Of a DNA stretch of 64,000 nt, positions 44,347 through 52,950 are shown in pieces. The stretch spans positions 1 to 64,000 of the forward strand of contig NZ_JAGIAS010000004.1 of NCBI RefSeq assembly GCF_017744695.1. The letters are read 5' to 3'. Numbering within the stretch: the first letter of the stretch is position 1; each line of letters starts with the position of its first letter. This stretch comes from Dyadobacter sp. Its GTDB lineage: Bacteria > Bacteroidota > Bacteroidia > Cytophagales > Spirosomataceae. Made by a program: the position numbers and the translations under genes. Under the pieces are notes generated by a model, which was not told where the DNA came from, did no database searches, and saw only the letters and a list, made by a program, of their open reading frames with translations.

Positions 44347-44721
44347 ATGGAAATCCGTAACCTGACGAGGGCTGAGGAAGAGGTCATGAGAATTCTCTGG
44401 CAGCTGAAAAAGGCATTTGTCAAAGACATCCTCGCCGAAATGCCGGAGCCCAAACCGGCCTACAACACTGTGTCGACCATCATCCGTATCCTCGAAAAGA
44501 AAGAGGTGGTGGGTTACAACGCCTACGGCAAAACACACGAATATTATCCGCTCATTTCGGAAGAAGAATATAAACGCCACGAAATGAAGCAACTGATGGT
44601 CAATTACTTCGATAATTCGCTACCGAATCTGGTTTCCTTTTTTGTGAAGGACAATGATCTCAATACCAAAGACCTCGACGAGATCATGAAGTTGATTAAC
44701 CAACATAAAAACGACCAGTAA
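44347..44721 (+). CDS. BlaI/MecI/CopY-family repressor
   Basis: A 124-residue winged-helix repressor. The ATG 44347 (MEIRNLTRAEEEVMRILWQL) is preferred over an upstream TTG at 44302, which lies inside the -7 box. The recognition region is PAYNTVSTIIRILEKKEVVG (about 38-57), the family's conserved TVSTIIRILE helix. A C-terminal dimerisation helix follows (about 70-120). In this family an M56 membrane protease next door cleaves the repressor when its sensor is triggered. Both partners are present here: M56 genes lie 14 and about 1600 bases downstream. The repressor cleavage site (N-F or similar, about 81-85, MVNYFDNS) is only suggested. Confidence 0.92.
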   Translation: MEIRNLTRAEEEVMRILWQLKKAFVKDILAEMPEPKPAYNTVSTIIRILEKKEVVGYNAYGKTHEYYPLISEEEYKRHEMKQLMVNYFDNSLPNLVSFFVKDNDLNTKDLDEIMKLINQHKNDQ

Positions 44722-44735
44722 ACCATCTGTTAGCC

Positions 44736-46301
44736 ATGGAAAATTTCATATACATCGGCAAGGTGAGCCTTTACTGGGTGCTGCTGTACCTCTGTTACTG
44801 GTTGATGCTACGCAAGCATACATTTTTCCAATGGAACCGCTGTTACCTGTTGGGTTCCCTGCTTATCGCTTTCGCGTTACCCGAGATCATTTACCCCGCC
44901 TCCGCCCCCGAATTACCCGTGATCTACCAGGTGAATGCTTCGGCATTTACGGTGATCAGCCAGGCCCGGGAAGAACCGGAAGCGTGGACCTGGATGCAAA
45001 TCCTGACGGTGATCTACGCCGCCGGACTGGCCGTAGCCGCTACGCAACTGACGAAGAACATTACCCAACTGGTGCAATACCTGCGTGCCGGCGAGCGGAT
45101 TGAACTGGAAGATTGCACGGTGATCCTGATCGACTCCAATCAGGTGGGTTCTTTTTCATTCCTGAAATGGATCGTCATCAACCGCAATGACTATGAAAAT
45201 CATTTCGACGCCATTTTGCGTCACGAAATGGTGCATACGCATCAGCGGCACAGTCTCGATATTCTTTTGATTGAAATTATGAGGACCATTTTCTGGTTCA
45301 ACCCGGTGCTGCTGCTGTACAAGCGGTCACTGCAAGAAATTCACGAGTACCTGGCCGATGCGCAAGCCCCGAACCGTGAATTTTATGCCCAATTCCTCGT
45401 CGCATATGCGCTCAATGCGCCTGTCGCGTCGCTGACCAACCACTTTTTCAAACCATCTCAATTAAAAAACCGTATTCAGATGATCTATAAGAATCGCACA
45501 TCCAAATGGATGCTCGGCACCTATGTGGTTGCCGCAACACTGATCGGAACCAGCGCATTGCTCGTCGCCGGCTGCGAGAGTCAGGTTTCAAAGGAAAATG
45601 AAGCAGTGAAGTCAGGTGACCGTATGGAAGCCGGCCCTGTTTTGGAGGCGGTGGAAGTACAACCGGAATATCCGGGTGGAAATGCAGAGATGTTCAAGTT
45701 TCTGGGGCGGAATATCAAGTATCCCACAAAGGCTTCCAAAGCTGATGTACAAGGTAAGGTCTTCGTCAATTTCGTCGTGACATCAGAAGGAGATATCAAA
45801 GACGTAAAAGTTCTGAAGGGAATCGGCTACGGCTGCGACGAAGAAGCGGTACGTGTGATATCTAAATTCCCCAAATGGACACCAGGCAAACAAGATGGGA
45901 AGGCCGTCAGCGTGAAATTTACGGTTCCCATTAATTTTCAGCTGGCAGAAGTAGGCGAAGACACTAATATTGACAATGAAACAACAATTGTCGGGTTCAA
46001 GCCAGTCTCGCAAAAAACCAACGAGAAAGCACCACTGCTCGCTCAGACTTTCGAAGACAGGACTGACCTCACGGCCGGAGACGACCCGGACAGCAGGATT
46101 ACAATTCGTGGTACTTCCAACCCGGCAGATCAACCGCTCTACATTCTGAATGGTGAAACCATGGAAGAAAACTTCAAACCAGACGACATAGCCCCTAACA
46201 CCATCAAGAGCATAAGCGTCCTGAAAGGAGAAACTGCTACTAAAATTTATGGTTCAAAAGGTGCGAACGGTGTGGTTTCCATTATTACAAAAGACAAATA
46301 A
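44736..46301 (+). CDS. M56 (BlaR1-like) peptidase with TonB tail and plug-like end
   Basis: A 521-residue membrane protein. N-terminal helices (about 5-25, 33-52, 88-108) precede a cytosolic M56 zinc-protease segment, HEMVHTHQRHSLDIL (about 165-179, HExxH), then FWFNPVLLLYKRSLQEIHEY (about 188-207). A fourth helix (about 260-280) ends in VAGC. The outside part has a TonB C-terminal domain (about 305-405; QPEYPGGNAEMFKFLGRNIK, then YGCDEEAVRVISKFPKWTPG). After it comes a plug-like end of SusC/TonB-receptor type (about 450-521; RITIRGTSNPADQPLYILNG and GSKGANGVVSIITK). BlaR1 would have a penicillin-binding sensor in that place. So the signal sensed here is probably not a beta-lactam. Confidence 0.85.
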   Translation: MENFIYIGKVSLYWVLLYLCYWLMLRKHTFFQWNRCYLLGSLLIAFALPEIIYPASAPELPVIYQVNASAFTVISQAREEPEAWTWMQILTVIYAAGLAVAATQLTKNITQLVQYLRAGERIELEDCTVILIDSNQVGSFSFLKWIVINRNDYENHFDAILRHEMVHTHQRHSLDILLIEIMRTIFWFNPVLLLYKRSLQEIHEYLADAQAPNREFYAQFLVAYALNAPVASLTNHFFKPSQLKNRIQMIYKNRTSKWMLGTYVVAATLIGTSALLVAGCESQVSKENEAVKSGDRMEAGPVLEAVEVQPEYPGGNAEMFKFLGRNIKYPTKASKADVQGKVFVNFVVTSEGDIKDVKVLKGIGYGCDEEAVRVISKFPKWTPGKQDGKAVSVKFTVPINFQLAEVGEDTNIDNETTIVGFKPVSQKTNEKAPLLAQTFEDRTDLTAGDDPDSRITIRGTSNPADQPLYILNGETMEENFKPDDIAPNTIKSISVLKGETATKIYGSKGANGVVSIITKDK

Positions 46302-46321
46302 CACGCTGTAACGCGCCCTGC

Positions 46322-48145
46322 ATGGAAACGCTCCTCTATCTGGCAAAAGTCAATGCATACTGGCTGATGTTTTATGTCTGCTATTGGCTTTTGTTTCGAA
46401 AGCATACCTTCTTTCACTGGAACCGCTTTTACCTGCTGGGCACGTTGCTGATTGCATTTGCATTGCCTGCTATCCATTTTGCCGAGCCGGTCAGGACTAT
46501 CTACGTGCCCGAGGCGGTCTATCAAAAAGCTACGATCTCCGTGGCCGTGATCGCCAACCCAACACCGGAAACAGGCTTTAACATAATACCCTGGATTTGC
46601 GGACTGTATGCGGCCGGCACGCTTGCCCTGGCATGGCAATTTGCCTCGGGTCTTTTCAAGCTCCGCAAAATGGCAGGCGAGAGCGAAAGGATGGATATGG
46701 GTGACTATACATTGGTAATGCTGCCCGAAAACGCCCGTAATCGGGGTGGAAGCTCGTTTTCATTCTTTCGCTGGTTGTTTCTGAGCCCTCACGATTATCG
46801 CCACAACCCCGACGAGGTCATCCGGCACGAATATGAGCATATCCGGCAATGGCATACTGCGGACATCCTTTTCATCGAACTGTTGAAAATATGCTTCTGG
46901 GTCAACCCTGTCGTTTGGCTTTACAAGCGCTCCATGGAGACCGTCCACGAATACCTGGCCGATCAACCAGCGCCAAACCGGAACGATTACGCCTCATTTC
47001 TGGTCGCATATGCCTTGCGTAGCCCGGACATCGCAATAGCGAATCACTTTTTCAATTCATCATTGCTAAAAAGTCGGATCAAAATGATTTACAAAAAACG
47101 CAGTTCACGGTGGTTACTGACCCGCTACGCGCTGGTCCTGCCGATAGTGGTATGCTCGCTTGCCATCTCGGCGTCACGTTCGCCGTTGGAGGTGGTAAGC
47201 CGAATGGAGAATGCCTCCTCCGGGCAGAACATCCGTGTGAGAGGCAATGTCGCCGACGAAAACAAGGAGCCTGTTGCAGACGCGATCGTCGTTATCGCAG
47301 GAACGACCCGCGGTACGACCACCGACAGAAATGGCTGGTTTGACCTGGACAATGTGCCGGTAAATGCCAAATTGGTGATCACACACGTCGCCTATCAAAC
47401 ATTGGAATTGACCGTTGCGAGTACACAGACGGAGCTATTACTAGTCATGAAAAAGGCCGTTAATCAAATCACAGGACCCGTCGTTGTCGGGAAGCCGGTA
47501 AGCGCCGAAACTGCGGCTCCAACTGGCGCTCAGCGCTCTTCCGAAAACAACGACATGAAAGTGATCGAGCAACGGCCCGAGTTCCCGGGCGGTAACGAAG
47601 CACTGATGCAATATTTAATGCAGAACCTTCAATATCCTGAAACCGCGCGAAAAATAAATGTGGAAGCGATCGCGCTCGTCTCTTTCACTGTGGATAAAAA
47701 TGGGGATATCCGTAATGCCAAAAGCCTGAAAAACATTGGCTATGGCATTGATAAGGAAGCTATTCGTGTAGTAAACGAAATGCCCAAATGGAATCCCGCG
47801 GTACAGAACGGCAAACCGGTTGAAATGGAATACACTTTGGAAGTCAATTTCAAACTGGACAAAGGCGATCAGGACAAGCGACAAGGCTTTCTGGATTTCA
47901 ATTCCAAGGGATTCTCGCCAGTTCCGACGATGGATGAAATCGGCTCGTTTCTGAATGGGACGCTGGACCTGTCGGCATCCGGGAAAGTGCCGGATATCGC
48001 CAATGGCGGAGCGTGGACGCTTCTCACTAGAACTAAATTCGATCGAAATGCCGACAATAATACCGATAAGGCAAGATATTCCAATTACGGCGTAACATCC
48101 CGGGCATACGCGACGCCTTCCTGGAAGTATCTCAAAGAAAAATAA
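46322..48145 (+). CDS. second M56 (BlaR1-like) peptidase, with CarboxypepD_reg and TonB domains
   Basis: A 607-residue paralogue of the upstream protein, sharing a very similar N-terminus (YWLMFYVCYWLLFRKHTFFH). The M56 site is RHEYEHIRQWHTADILFIEL (about 174-193) with FWVNPVVWLYKRSMETVHEY after it. A helix near 262-282 leads to the outer part. It consists of a CarboxypepD_reg-like beta-sandwich (about 300-375; RVRGNVADENKEPVADAIVV) and a TonB C-terminal domain (about 415-520; EQRPEFPGGNEALMQYL, then MPKWNPAVQNGKPVEMEYT). A low-complexity tail of about 85 residues follows with no recognised domain. Two such sensors behind one BlaI gene suggests that two cues, or a sensor pair, relieve the same repressor. 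Confidence 0.85.
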   Translation: METLLYLAKVNAYWLMFYVCYWLLFRKHTFFHWNRFYLLGTLLIAFALPAIHFAEPVRTIYVPEAVYQKATISVAVIANPTPETGFNIIPWICGLYAAGTLALAWQFASGLFKLRKMAGESERMDMGDYTLVMLPENARNRGGSSFSFFRWLFLSPHDYRHNPDEVIRHEYEHIRQWHTADILFIELLKICFWVNPVVWLYKRSMETVHEYLADQPAPNRNDYASFLVAYALRSPDIAIANHFFNSSLLKSRIKMIYKKRSSRWLLTRYALVLPIVVCSLAISASRSPLEVVSRMENASSGQNIRVRGNVADENKEPVADAIVVIAGTTRGTTTDRNGWFDLDNVPVNAKLVITHVAYQTLELTVASTQTELLLVMKKAVNQITGPVVVGKPVSAETAAPTGAQRSSENNDMKVIEQRPEFPGGNEALMQYLMQNLQYPETARKINVEAIALVSFTVDKNGDIRNAKSLKNIGYGIDKEAIRVVNEMPKWNPAVQNGKPVEMEYTLEVNFKLDKGDQDKRQGFLDFNSKGFSPVPTMDEIGSFLNGTLDLSASGKVPDIANGGAWTLLTRTKFDRNADNNTDKARYSNYGVTSRAYATPSWKYLKEK

Positions 48146-48182
48146 CGGATATTTGAAAGAATAAACGCAACCTGTTCTTTCT

Positions 48183-49211
48183 ATGTCAATCCTCAAAGCC
48201 GCTATCATCGGCGGCGGGCATATTGCCGACCAGAACCATCTTCCGGCATTGGCCAAATTATCCGATCGCGTCAAAGCCGTATCGATATGCAGCCGCGATA
48301 TTCACAAAGCCCAGGCACTAGCCGACAAACATGGTGTGCCATTTGCCTACGATAGTCCCGACGAAATGTATCGGAGCGAAGGCAAGCCTGACATTGTGAT
48401 TAACTGTACTGCCAACAACCTGCATTACCCATTTACCATGCAGGCACTTGAAAACGGCTGCCATGTATTTTGCGAAAAGCCACCGGCTATGCATGCCAGC
48501 GAAGCACGCGAAATGGCAGATCTGGCCCAAAAGAGGGGCTTAACCCTGGCTTACAACTTCCAGCGTCGCCATGCCCCGGAATATACGACGCTGAAAAGTT
48601 ATCATGCGCTCGGCAACCTGGGCGACATTTACCATATCAAAGCCAACTACCTGCGTCGCCGCGGGATTCCGGGATGGGGGAATTTTACCAATAAAACGAT
48701 TCAGGGAGGCGGTGCGCTGATCGACCTCGGCGTGCATATCCTCGATTTGGCTCTGGGCCTCACAGGCTACCAGCATCCCACCCGTATTGTAGCGAACACC
48801 TACGATTTCATTGGCAAGACCGGTGGAAAGGGACTGAAAGGCGCCTGGAACCCCGCTACATTTGAAGTTGAGGATGCCTGTTTTGCACATCTGTCATTTC
48901 CGGGCAATGTCAGCATTGCCTTATCCACGTCGTTTGCCCTGAATATGGAACAGGAGGAAACGATCAACCTGGAAGTTTTCGGCACAAAAGGCGGAGCCAA
49001 ATTATTCCCGCTGTCGGTGCACACCGAAATCGCGGGCGAGTTGGCCGACATCCGCTTCCCGCATTTGGCTGATACCGACGCTCAATTGCAGAACACCACT
49101 GCATTCCTGGATCTTTGCGACGGCAAACCCGCCAATATCTGCAACGGAGAGCAAGGGGCTATCCTACAATCCATCGTGGAACTGATTTATCAAAGCGCTG
49201 CAAACCAATAG
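48183..49211 (+). CDS. Gfo/Idh/MocA-family oxidoreductase
   Basis: A 342-residue NAD(P)-dependent sugar-type oxidoreductase. The Rossmann start is AAIIGGGHIADQNHLPAL (about 6-23). The NAD strand and EKP motif are CHVFCEKPPAMHASEAREMA (about 94-113), followed by LAYNFQRRHAPEYTTLKSY (about 121-139). The C-terminal domain has GGGALIDLGVHILDLALGLTG (about 177-197), whose D-x3-H residues are the usual catalytic site. There is no signal peptide, so it acts in the cytosol. Substrate unknown: members act on inositols, glucose-type sugars or amino-sugars. It stands alone between the M56 genes and a terminator shared with exbD. Confidence 0.9.
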   Translation: MSILKAAIIGGGHIADQNHLPALAKLSDRVKAVSICSRDIHKAQALADKHGVPFAYDSPDEMYRSEGKPDIVINCTANNLHYPFTMQALENGCHVFCEKPPAMHASEAREMADLAQKRGLTLAYNFQRRHAPEYTTLKSYHALGNLGDIYHIKANYLRRRGIPGWGNFTNKTIQGGGALIDLGVHILDLALGLTGYQHPTRIVANTYDFIGKTGGKGLKGAWNPATFEVEDACFAHLSFPGNVSIALSTSFALNMEQEETINLEVFGTKGGAKLFPLSVHTEIAGELADIRFPHLADTDAQLQNTTAFLDLCDGKPANICNGEQGAILQSIVELIYQSAANQ

Positions 49212-49219
49212 AAACAGAA

Positions 49220-49253
49220 AAAGGGTTTGAAGATCAAAACCTTCAAACCCTTT
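49220..49253. terminator. bidirectional terminator between the Gfo/Idh gene and exbD
   Basis: AAAGGGTTTGAAG (49220-49232), loop ATCAAAAC, CTTCAAACCCTTT (49241-49253): a perfect 13-bp stem with A and T runs at the two ends, between convergent genes. Confidence 0.9.
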
Positions 49254-49289
49254 CCATTGTCCTTCCTCCCTCTTCCTTTCTCTCTAAAT

Positions 49290-49682
49290 TTATTTAGCCG
49301 TAGCCATTACCATTTTGATATCGTTCTTAGCACCGATTTCGAGCACATCCACGAGGTCCTGTACAGCGAGGTTCTTATCTACCCGCAGCACTACGGTACG
49401 TTCTTCCACACCTGCAAAAATACTTTGCAATTGCGTTTCCAGATTATCAAAAGGAACAGGCTCTTTATCGATAAAATAGGCCTTATGCTCATCTACCGAC
49501 AGCGTAATCTGTTTTTTGTACATCTGCTGCGTAGCCGATGCCTTCGGCAGCATCAGTTTGATCACATTCGGATTGGACATCGTCGAGATGATCAAAAAGA
49601 ATAGCAGCAGAAAGAACATGATATCGTTGAGCGAGTGCGTGAACACTTCCGGCGCAAACCGGCTCTTCCGACGTATTTTCAT
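49290..49682 (-). CDS. exbD: ExbD/TolR-family biopolymer transport protein
   Basis: A 130-residue protein with one transmembrane helix (about 16-38, NDIMFFLLLFFLIISTMS). The aspartate-like N-D at its start holds the family's membrane acidic residue (ND in LNDIMFF). A periplasmic domain (about 45-130) has QITLSVDEHKAYFIDKEPVP and VVLRVDKNLAVQDLVDVLEI, the ExbD/TolR fold. With ExbB it forms the proton-driven motor that energises TonB or Tol. It lies 33 bases after the exbB gene. It could serve the TonB-dependent receptor at 55509 but also others, since motors are shared. Confidence 0.9.
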   Translation of the reverse strand: MKIRRKSRFAPEVFTHSLNDIMFFLLLFFLIISTMSNPNVIKLMLPKASATQQMYKKQITLSVDEHKAYFIDKEPVPFDNLETQLQSIFAGVEERTVVLRVDKNLAVQDLVDVLEIGAKNDIKMVMATAK

Positions 49683-49715
49683 ATTGGAAAATGTTATGGG
49701 TTGTCCCTTGAATAT

Positions 49716-50396
49716 CTATTTTGCTGCAACAGGCTTTGAAAGTACGTCCAGAAAGTCGGACGCGGCCATTTGCAGGCGCAATGCAAAGCGGTCGATTTTC
49801 ATGTTCAGCAAGTGATAACCCGCGTAGGCAATCAGACCGATGATCAGACCGGAACCGGAAGTGATCATTTTCTCATACATACCACCCGCGATGGTACTGA
49901 TATTGAAGTCATTCGAAATCGAAATATCGTAGAAAATGCGGATGATACCGGAAATCGTACCCACGAACCCGAGCATCGGCGCGATACCTGCGATTACCCC
50001 CAGGTAAGGCAGATTTCCTTCCATACGCTGGATTTCGATCTGGCTGGCATTCTCAATGGTTGTTTCAATGTCTTTGATCGGATAACCGATGCGACCGATC
50101 GCTCTTTCCAGGATACGGCCGGCAGCATTACGCTGGTTTCTGCAAAGCGACTCAGCCGATTTCAGGTTTCCTTGCTGAATAAAATCCTTCACATTATCGA
50201 CGAATTGCGGCTCGATCTTACCATTGGCACCGATACCCAGGAAACGTTCAATAATGAGGAACAGCGTCGCCAGGAACAACAATCCCAGTGGCAACATTAC
50301 CCACCCCCCTTTGGCGAGCAAATCGATTACAGAAAGGCCCTGCTCAGCGACGGGTGCAGCCGCAGTAGAGTCAGTAAGTGCTTGCAGAAGCATCAT
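49716..50396 (-). CDS. exbB: MotA/TolQ/ExbB-family proton channel
   Basis: A 226-residue inner-membrane protein. The first helix is about 30-50 (GGWVMLPLGLLFLATLFLII) and a cytosolic loop (about 60-125) contains GRILERAIGRIGYPIKDIET. Two further helices, LPYLGVIAGIAPMLGFVGTI (about 129-148) and MITSGSGLIIGLIAYAGYHL (about 178-197), carry the conserved GTVxG-like GFVGTISGI. It partners the ExbD gene directly downstream. The alanine-rich first 20 residues (TDSTAAAPVAEQG) are outside the family core. A TATATTTG box precedes the gene by about 110 bases. Confidence 0.92.
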   Translation of the reverse strand: MMLLQALTDSTAAAPVAEQGLSVIDLLAKGGWVMLPLGLLFLATLFLIIERFLGIGANGKIEPQFVDNVKDFIQQGNLKSAESLCRNQRNAAGRILERAIGRIGYPIKDIETTIENASQIEIQRMEGNLPYLGVIAGIAPMLGFVGTISGIIRIFYDISISNDFNISTIAGGMYEKMITSGSGLIIGLIAYAGYHLLNMKIDRFALRLQMAASDFLDVLSKPVAAK

Positions 50397-50502
50397 ATCA
50401 GAAATAAAAAGTGAATGGTTAAGCGAATGAAACAGAGGTCGATTCTATTCAAAAACAATTTTGATCTTAAACGGAGCAAAATGCCCCTTATTGTTTAAAG
50501 GG

Positions 50503-50510
50503 CAAATATA
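50503..50510 (-). promoter_or_regulatory. candidate -7 box of exbB-exbD (TATATTTG)
   Basis: On the minus strand TATATTTG (50510-50503) fits TAnnTTTG; no good TTTG lies 19-21 bases upstream. It would give a leader of about 100 bases before the exbB ATG at 50396. Confidence 0.45.
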
Positions 50511-50516
50511 GGAAAA

Positions 50517-51140
50517 TTACTCTTTGAGCGGGGGTAACAGGCTGCTTACATTCTCGGTACCGTCGTAAAGGTCGGCCACTTGCAGCGTGGCGCCTATCGT
50601 TTGAATGGTTATAGATTCGGTAAGGGAGAAAGCGTCGTCGGCCAGTATCCATTGATTATCGGCATTGCGTCGCCAGACCTCGGCTTGCACACTCAGTGAA
50701 CCGAGCGTGACATACTCCTGCAAACTTTCGATATCGCGGCACAATCTGAATCTCAAGCCGCGATCGTAATCCATGGTAGAGGGCGATAGTATTTCAACAA
50801 TCACCGACGGGTTGACAATTGTGTTACGATCATGCTCGGCATATTTTTGGGGCCTGCAGACGATTATGATGTCTGGATAAGTATAGAGCGAATTCGATGG
50901 TATATGGATTCGCTGATCGCTCGAACAGCTTTTGCAAGATTTGTTCTTTTTTAGAATCGGATAGAGTTCTCCAACTATATTTTCCTTCACCCGGTTATGG
51001 TTCGGCGTGGCCCCGGCCATGGCGATAATCTGTCCCTCGAAATACTCGCTCTTTTCGAATGCGTCGTTTTCAAGCCGGAGATATTCCTCTTCTGAGTACA
51101 TGGTCGGTTGTGAAATTGCTAATGCTTGTGCTGCTGCCAT
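50517..51140 (-). CDS. Uma2-type (PD-(D/E)XK fold) protein, second copy
   Basis: A 207-residue protein of the same broad fold as 43589-44209 but from the more classical Uma2 branch. YSEEEYLRLENDAFEKSEYF (about 16-35), then GQIIAMAGATPNHNRVKENI (about 36-55). The nuclease-like core is TYPDIIIVC (about 91; PD) with IVEILSPST (about 113; E-x-L), then YDRGLRFRLCRDIESLQEYV (about 124-143). The last motif is the usual helix that contains the catalytic-type Arg/Lys and Tyr. Activity is predicted from the fold only. It has its own promoter and no partner gene. It is not closely similar to the first copy, so they did not arise by recent duplication. Confidence 0.85.
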   Translation of the reverse strand: MAAAQALAISQPTMYSEEEYLRLENDAFEKSEYFEGQIIAMAGATPNHNRVKENIVGELYPILKKNKSCKSCSSDQRIHIPSNSLYTYPDIIIVCRPQKYAEHDRNTIVNPSVIVEILSPSTMDYDRGLRFRLCRDIESLQEYVTLGSLSVQAEVWRRNADNQWILADDAFSLTESITIQTIGATLQVADLYDGTENVSSLLPPLKE

Positions 51141-51154
51141 AGTGTGTTTTTTAT

Positions 51155-51184
51155 CAAATACACCTTTATTGATTCAGATTCAAT
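51155..51184 (-). promoter_or_regulatory. promoter of the second Uma2 gene
   Basis: On the minus strand ATTG (51184-51181), 18 bases, then TGTATTTG (51162-51155), one mismatch from TAnnTTTG. It lies 14 bases before the ATG at 51140, so the leader would be very short. Confidence 0.6.
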
Positions 51185-51270
51185 ACGCTAAAAAACAGCG
51201 ATTACCCTGTGGCAACGATGTTTGAAGAAAATGTGTCTACGCGTTTATCCAAAACCTTCCCGGCCCATCT

Positions 51271-51753
51271 ATGAAGAATCTTTTACCAGTTATCCTGATG
51301 TTGACCGGAATGATCGTACAAAGCTGTGCGGATTGCGGTCCGCAAGCGGAGCTTTCGGCAACGATCCGGTTCCGCGGCGATTCGTTGAAACTGGATTCTG
51401 TTTATGCATTGCATGCTGTGAGCCAGGAGGCTATTACACGGCAGTTGAAAGACGCATTAAACGGTTCCAACTACCAAATTTCACTCCCTCTCTCACTCAC
51501 TTCCGATACCACTACCTATGTTTTCCGTTTTACCGGACAGACCGATACGCTTTCCATTTACTATCAACGGCTTTTTCGCTACAAAGGCGGTTGCGGATTC
51601 ATCAACGACGCGCTTGAACCGACAAGCGGAAGCCATTATTACTCGACTTTCAGCAAGACCAATATCCATTACGGCACCTACGTCCTCCCAGGCGAACAAC
51701 CCTGGCTAGGTCACGATCCGGGTGCAGGAATCGTAATCAACGTCGAGCTATGA
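51271..51753 (+). CDS. small exported (lipo)protein, unknown function
   Basis: A 160-residue protein with a lipoprotein-type N-terminus (hydrophobic PVILMLTGMIVQSC, then ADC), so the likely lipidated Cys is about residue 19. The mature part is beta-rich (ATIRFRGDSLKLDSVYAL, then TTYVFRFTGQTDTLSIYY) with a second Cys near 110. No family is recognised. It overlaps the next gene by 4 bases (ATGA), so the two proteins are translated together. A comparable pairing of a short Cys-bearing exported protein with a barrel-like protein is at 11089-12467. Confidence 0.6.
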   Translation: MKNLLPVILMLTGMIVQSCADCGPQAELSATIRFRGDSLKLDSVYALHAVSQEAITRQLKDALNGSNYQISLPLSLTSDTTTYVFRFTGQTDTLSIYYQRLFRYKGGCGFINDALEPTSGSHYYSTFSKTNIHYGTYVLPGEQPWLGHDPGAGIVINVEL

Positions 51754-52415
51754 CCAGAATATTATCATTAATGATGCTCATAGGGGTATCCTTCATTACA
51801 CAGGCGCAGGATACGCTTGCACGAAGAGCATCCTACATTGGCCTTGATGTGATAAACAGTCTGCCTTCCGTCATTTTTTCCAAAGGCTACTACATTCGAA
51901 ACAGCGCGATCATCGAGCCGTATTACCTTCTGGACTTGAAGAAGCCTGGTCGGAAATTGTACCTGGGAGCGGGTTTTGCTACCGGATCGACGCACCAGTA
52001 CGTCGATTCTGACCCTTCGCAGGCGTTCAGGGGCACATATGTACGCGCAGCGTATGAGGTAAGGCGTTTGCGCAGCACACGAAGAATCATCTATGGCGGC
52101 TACGGGCCGGTGATTGCCATTGCCGGCTATGACGGCAAATTCCGCTTTAAGGGCCCTACATTTGGCGACTATGAAGGCAGGTTCAAGGAAACGAATAATG
52201 TCGCATTAGGCGTCGAAGCCTATTTCGGGTTTGATTTCAAGCTGGCGAATAACTGGCTCCTGCGTTTAACGTTCCGGAATGTCATGGGGCGACGGACAAA
52301 GGCTGACACCTATGTTCAGTACTTCCCGGGATTTGGCTACACGCCAGCAGGGTTCAATAACCGATTTCTCTACTCCGGGGGCTTATCGTTACAAATTCAT
52401 TATAAAATCCGCTAG
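51750..52415 (+). CDS. putative outer-membrane beta-barrel protein
   Basis: A 221-residue protein with a signal peptide (ending FITQAQ, residue 19). Its body alternates hydrophobic and polar residues with many aromatic ends (YYIRNSAIIEPYYLLDLKK, GVEAYFGFDFKLANNWLLRL) and finishes with a strand SGGLSLQIHYKIR. This is typical of a small outer-membrane barrel of about 8-10 strands. No ligand or family can be named. The start overlaps the stop of the upstream small protein gene (ATGA). The next gene begins 10 bases downstream, so it may belong to the metal-related block that follows. Confidence 0.6.
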   Translation: MTRILSLMMLIGVSFITQAQDTLARRASYIGLDVINSLPSVIFSKGYYIRNSAIIEPYYLLDLKKPGRKLYLGAGFATGSTHQYVDSDPSQAFRGTYVRAAYEVRRLRSTRRIIYGGYGPVIAIAGYDGKFRFKGPTFGDYEGRFKETNNVALGVEAYFGFDFKLANNWLLRLTFRNVMGRRTKADTYVQYFPGFGYTPAGFNNRFLYSGGLSLQIHYKIR

Positions 52416-52425
52416 CGGGGGCAGG

Positions 52426-52908
52426 ATGTTTCAATATTTCAACCGTTTCTGCTCATTCATCATTACCTTTGCCCGCAAACACCATTTCCCCGGTTTGTTC
52501 GTTTCTGATATCGTGAGAAATTCTGCAAAACAATGGATATCCCTCAGCCTGCTTGGCCTTATGCTGGTCAAAGTGTGGGTGATTCCTTTGTTGTACCTGG
52601 ATTTTGAGATCCGCCGCGAATACATCGTCGCAAACCTTTGCGAAAACAGAAACCGGCCGCAAATGCACTGTGACGGAAAATGCTACCTCGCCAAACGCAT
52701 TGCTGCATTGGATGAACAGGAAAAGCGCCAGGCCGAAAAAACTTACATGTCACGCCTGCTCGACCAGGTGATGGACCAGCGTACGGATTTTTCCTTCGCG
52801 CAACAACCGGTTTTGGTGGAACTGCTGCCGCGGACGATTTTCTCCCTTGCCGCTTGCTTCACACCCCGCATGGCGGTGGACGATATTTTTCATCCGCCAC
52901 TCGTTTGA
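52426..52908 (+). CDS. membrane protein with LCENR...HCDGKCYLAK cysteine motif, copy 1
   Basis: A 160-residue protein starting at ATG 52426 (MFQYFNRFCSF). A transmembrane helix lies at about 37-60 (WISLSLLGLMLVKVWVIPLL). After it comes REYIVANLCENRNRPQMHCD, then GKCYLAKRI (about 66-94), with three spaced cysteines (C-x9-C-x3-C, counting LCENR, HCDGK and KCYL). The rest is a charged helix and a hydrophobic end. The same motif is in the 55087-55464 product. I know this motif from unannotated Bacteroidota proteins but no function is established. Its place beside mbnP, a di-heme peroxidase and a TonB receptor suggests metal handling at the membrane; this is inference. Confidence 0.7.
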   Translation: MFQYFNRFCSFIITFARKHHFPGLFVSDIVRNSAKQWISLSLLGLMLVKVWVIPLLYLDFEIRREYIVANLCENRNRPQMHCDGKCYLAKRIAALDEQEKRQAEKTYMSRLLDQVMDQRTDFSFAQQPVLVELLPRTIFSLAACFTPRMAVDDIFHPPLV

Positions 52909-52950
52909 TTTAGCATAAAATCACCCCGTTTACAGTTCTATCATTAGCTG

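Noticed and set aside
44736..46301. Reading the first M56 protein as a true beta-lactam sensor BlaR1
   Set aside because: There is no penicillin-binding (SxxK/SxN/KTG) domain after the membrane part; TonB and plug-like domains occupy that place.
52279..52425. A longer reading of the first LCENR protein that begins inside the barrel gene
   Set aside because: The extra 49 residues only mirror the barrel gene in another frame. ATG 52426 follows that gene by 10 bases and begins the protein sensibly.
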